Source: Candidatus Korarchaeota archaeon NZ13-K | GTDB lineage: Archaea > Korarchaeota > Korarchaeia > Korarchaeales > Korarchaeaceae | Assembly (NCBI GenBank): GCA_003344655.1 | Contig: MAIU01000002.1 | Coordinates: forward strand, 1-59,658 | Direction of reading: 5' to 3' | DNA length: 59,658 nucleotides | Shown here: positions 59,370 to 59,658 of the stretch, one piece after another | Layout: each line of letters starts with the position of its first letter | How positions within the stretch are numbered: the first letter of the stretch is position 1 | Program-made: the position numbers and the translations under genes | The notes under the pieces: model-generated | Seen by the model: only the letters and a program-made list of their open reading frames with translations | The model's database searches: none | Told to the model about the DNA's origin: nothing

Positions 59370-59658
59370 GGGTCCCAAGCATAGATCGGGATCTAGGGAT
59401 GCTCGCCTACATGAGCGATTCCAGGCCGGTGGGTGGGAGGCTCAGGGAGAGGCTCAGCGACTTCATAGTGGATGAGGTCCTCTCAGGTAGGAGGGCGTCC
59501 AGGGTCTTCCTCGGGGTCGAGGGGCTCGGGGGCGGTGGACCCTTTCACACATACGTGGTCTTCAAGCACGGGAGGATCGATGGGAGGGAGCTGATCTCAA
59601 GGATCTCCGAATTGATCGGAGGTAAGGTCGGGTTCTCCGGAATGAAGGATGCGAGATC
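59366..59658 (+). CDS. truD: tRNA pseudouridine synthase TruD (5' part)
   Basis: The first 97 residues are visible; the rest lies beyond the window. 'DFIVDEVL', 'YVVFKHGR' and the last bases 'FSGMKDA' match the N-terminal part and the catalytic 'G-x-K-D' region of TruD/Pus7, which converts uridine 13 in tRNA. The ATG overlaps the pth2 TGA, as in the archaeal pth2-truD operons. Confidence 0.85.
   Translation, partial: MRVPSIDRDLGMLAYMSDSRPVGGRLRERLSDFIVDEVLSGRRASRVFLGVEGLGGGGPFHTYVVFKHGRIDGRELISRISELIGGKVGFSGMKDAR

Noticed and set aside
1-59658. CRISPR arrays, rRNA genes, RNase P RNA and SRP RNA
   Set aside because: I looked for evenly spaced repeats and the conserved RNA cores and saw none.

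Overview
This window reads as a chromosome segment of a thermophilic archaeon of the TACK/Korarchaeota kind. The evidence is archaeal information-processing genes throughout: TFB, TBP, Rpo12, MCM with Gins23, Hel308, Orc1/Cdc6, the PolD small subunit DP1, FEN1, exosome Rrp4/41/42, and eL15/eL40/eL43/eS1. Lipid genes for archaeal ether lipids (GGGP synthase, geranylgeranyl reductase) and archaeosine TGT point the same way. tRNA genes have no encoded CCA, arginine is mostly AGG/AGA, and TATA boxes sit about 25 nt before tRNA 5' ends or start codons. DP1 together with crenarchaeal-like traits (gins23-mcm linkage, a non-catalytic beta proteasome subunit) suggests Korarchaeota or a neighbouring lineage; this is inference, not proof.

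Layout. 1-141: apparent right end of an IS200/IS605-type element, cut by the window edge. 153-5177 (-): a unit that starts with tRNA-Thr and runs psmB, M20 peptidase homologue, M50 membrane protease, NOG1 GTPase, tRNA G10 methyltransferase. 5214-7447 (-): tRNA-Gly, a small unknown protein and a membrane-anchored C25/caspase-like protease. 7646-12142: transcription core (TFB, Rpo12, signal peptidase, TBP), then FBP aldolase/phosphatase and triosephosphate isomerase. 12331-15352: AMMECR1, GT28-like glycosyltransferase, tRNA-Leu, NAD kinase. 15368-22798 (+): Gins23, MCM, Hel308, PurB, beta-CASP RNase. 22880-31856: Era-like GTPase with zinc-ribbon partner, TrmI, GGR, ArcTGT, dephospho-CoA kinase, radical SAM enzyme, tRNA-Pro, DUF92 protein, GT2.

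31816-38615 (-) is the classical archaeal exosome/proteasome/RNase P superoperon: eL15, COG1325, Rpp30, Pop5, PsmA, SBDS, Rrp4, Rrp41, Rrp42, eL43, Brix and Pcc1. 38669-43915: OLA1/YchF-like GTPase, sugar nucleotidyltransferase, eS1 and an ECF transporter module (two ATPases and EcfT). 43926-48070: candidate origin, Orc1/Cdc6, DP1, DUF429, GPN GTPase. 48117-54464: tRNA-Ser with an enlarged D-arm, ValRS, DUF99, GGGP synthase, tRNA-Gln, tRNA-Lys, and divergent sucC/sucD. 54500-59658: wHTH protein, eL40, tRNA-Arg directly followed by a CWB2-TM-wHTH membrane regulator, Zn-ribbon protein, aEF1-beta, FEN1, GT4, Pth2 and the start of TruD.

The points most worth a second look are: two genes (TFB, Pth2) that can only be complete if translation starts at CTG behind a good Shine-Dalgarno; a 161-bp perfect repeat shared by the two Ecf ATPase genes, which looks like a gene-conversion tract; two tRNA-mRNA tandem units in which tRNA 3' processing would leave a nearly leaderless mRNA; a beta proteasome subunit without the catalytic Thr1; a 102-nt tRNA-Ser; and a repeat-rich candidate replication origin before orc1/cdc6. 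No CRISPR array, rRNA gene or complete mobile element was seen, and no gene-free stretch exceeds about 300 bases.
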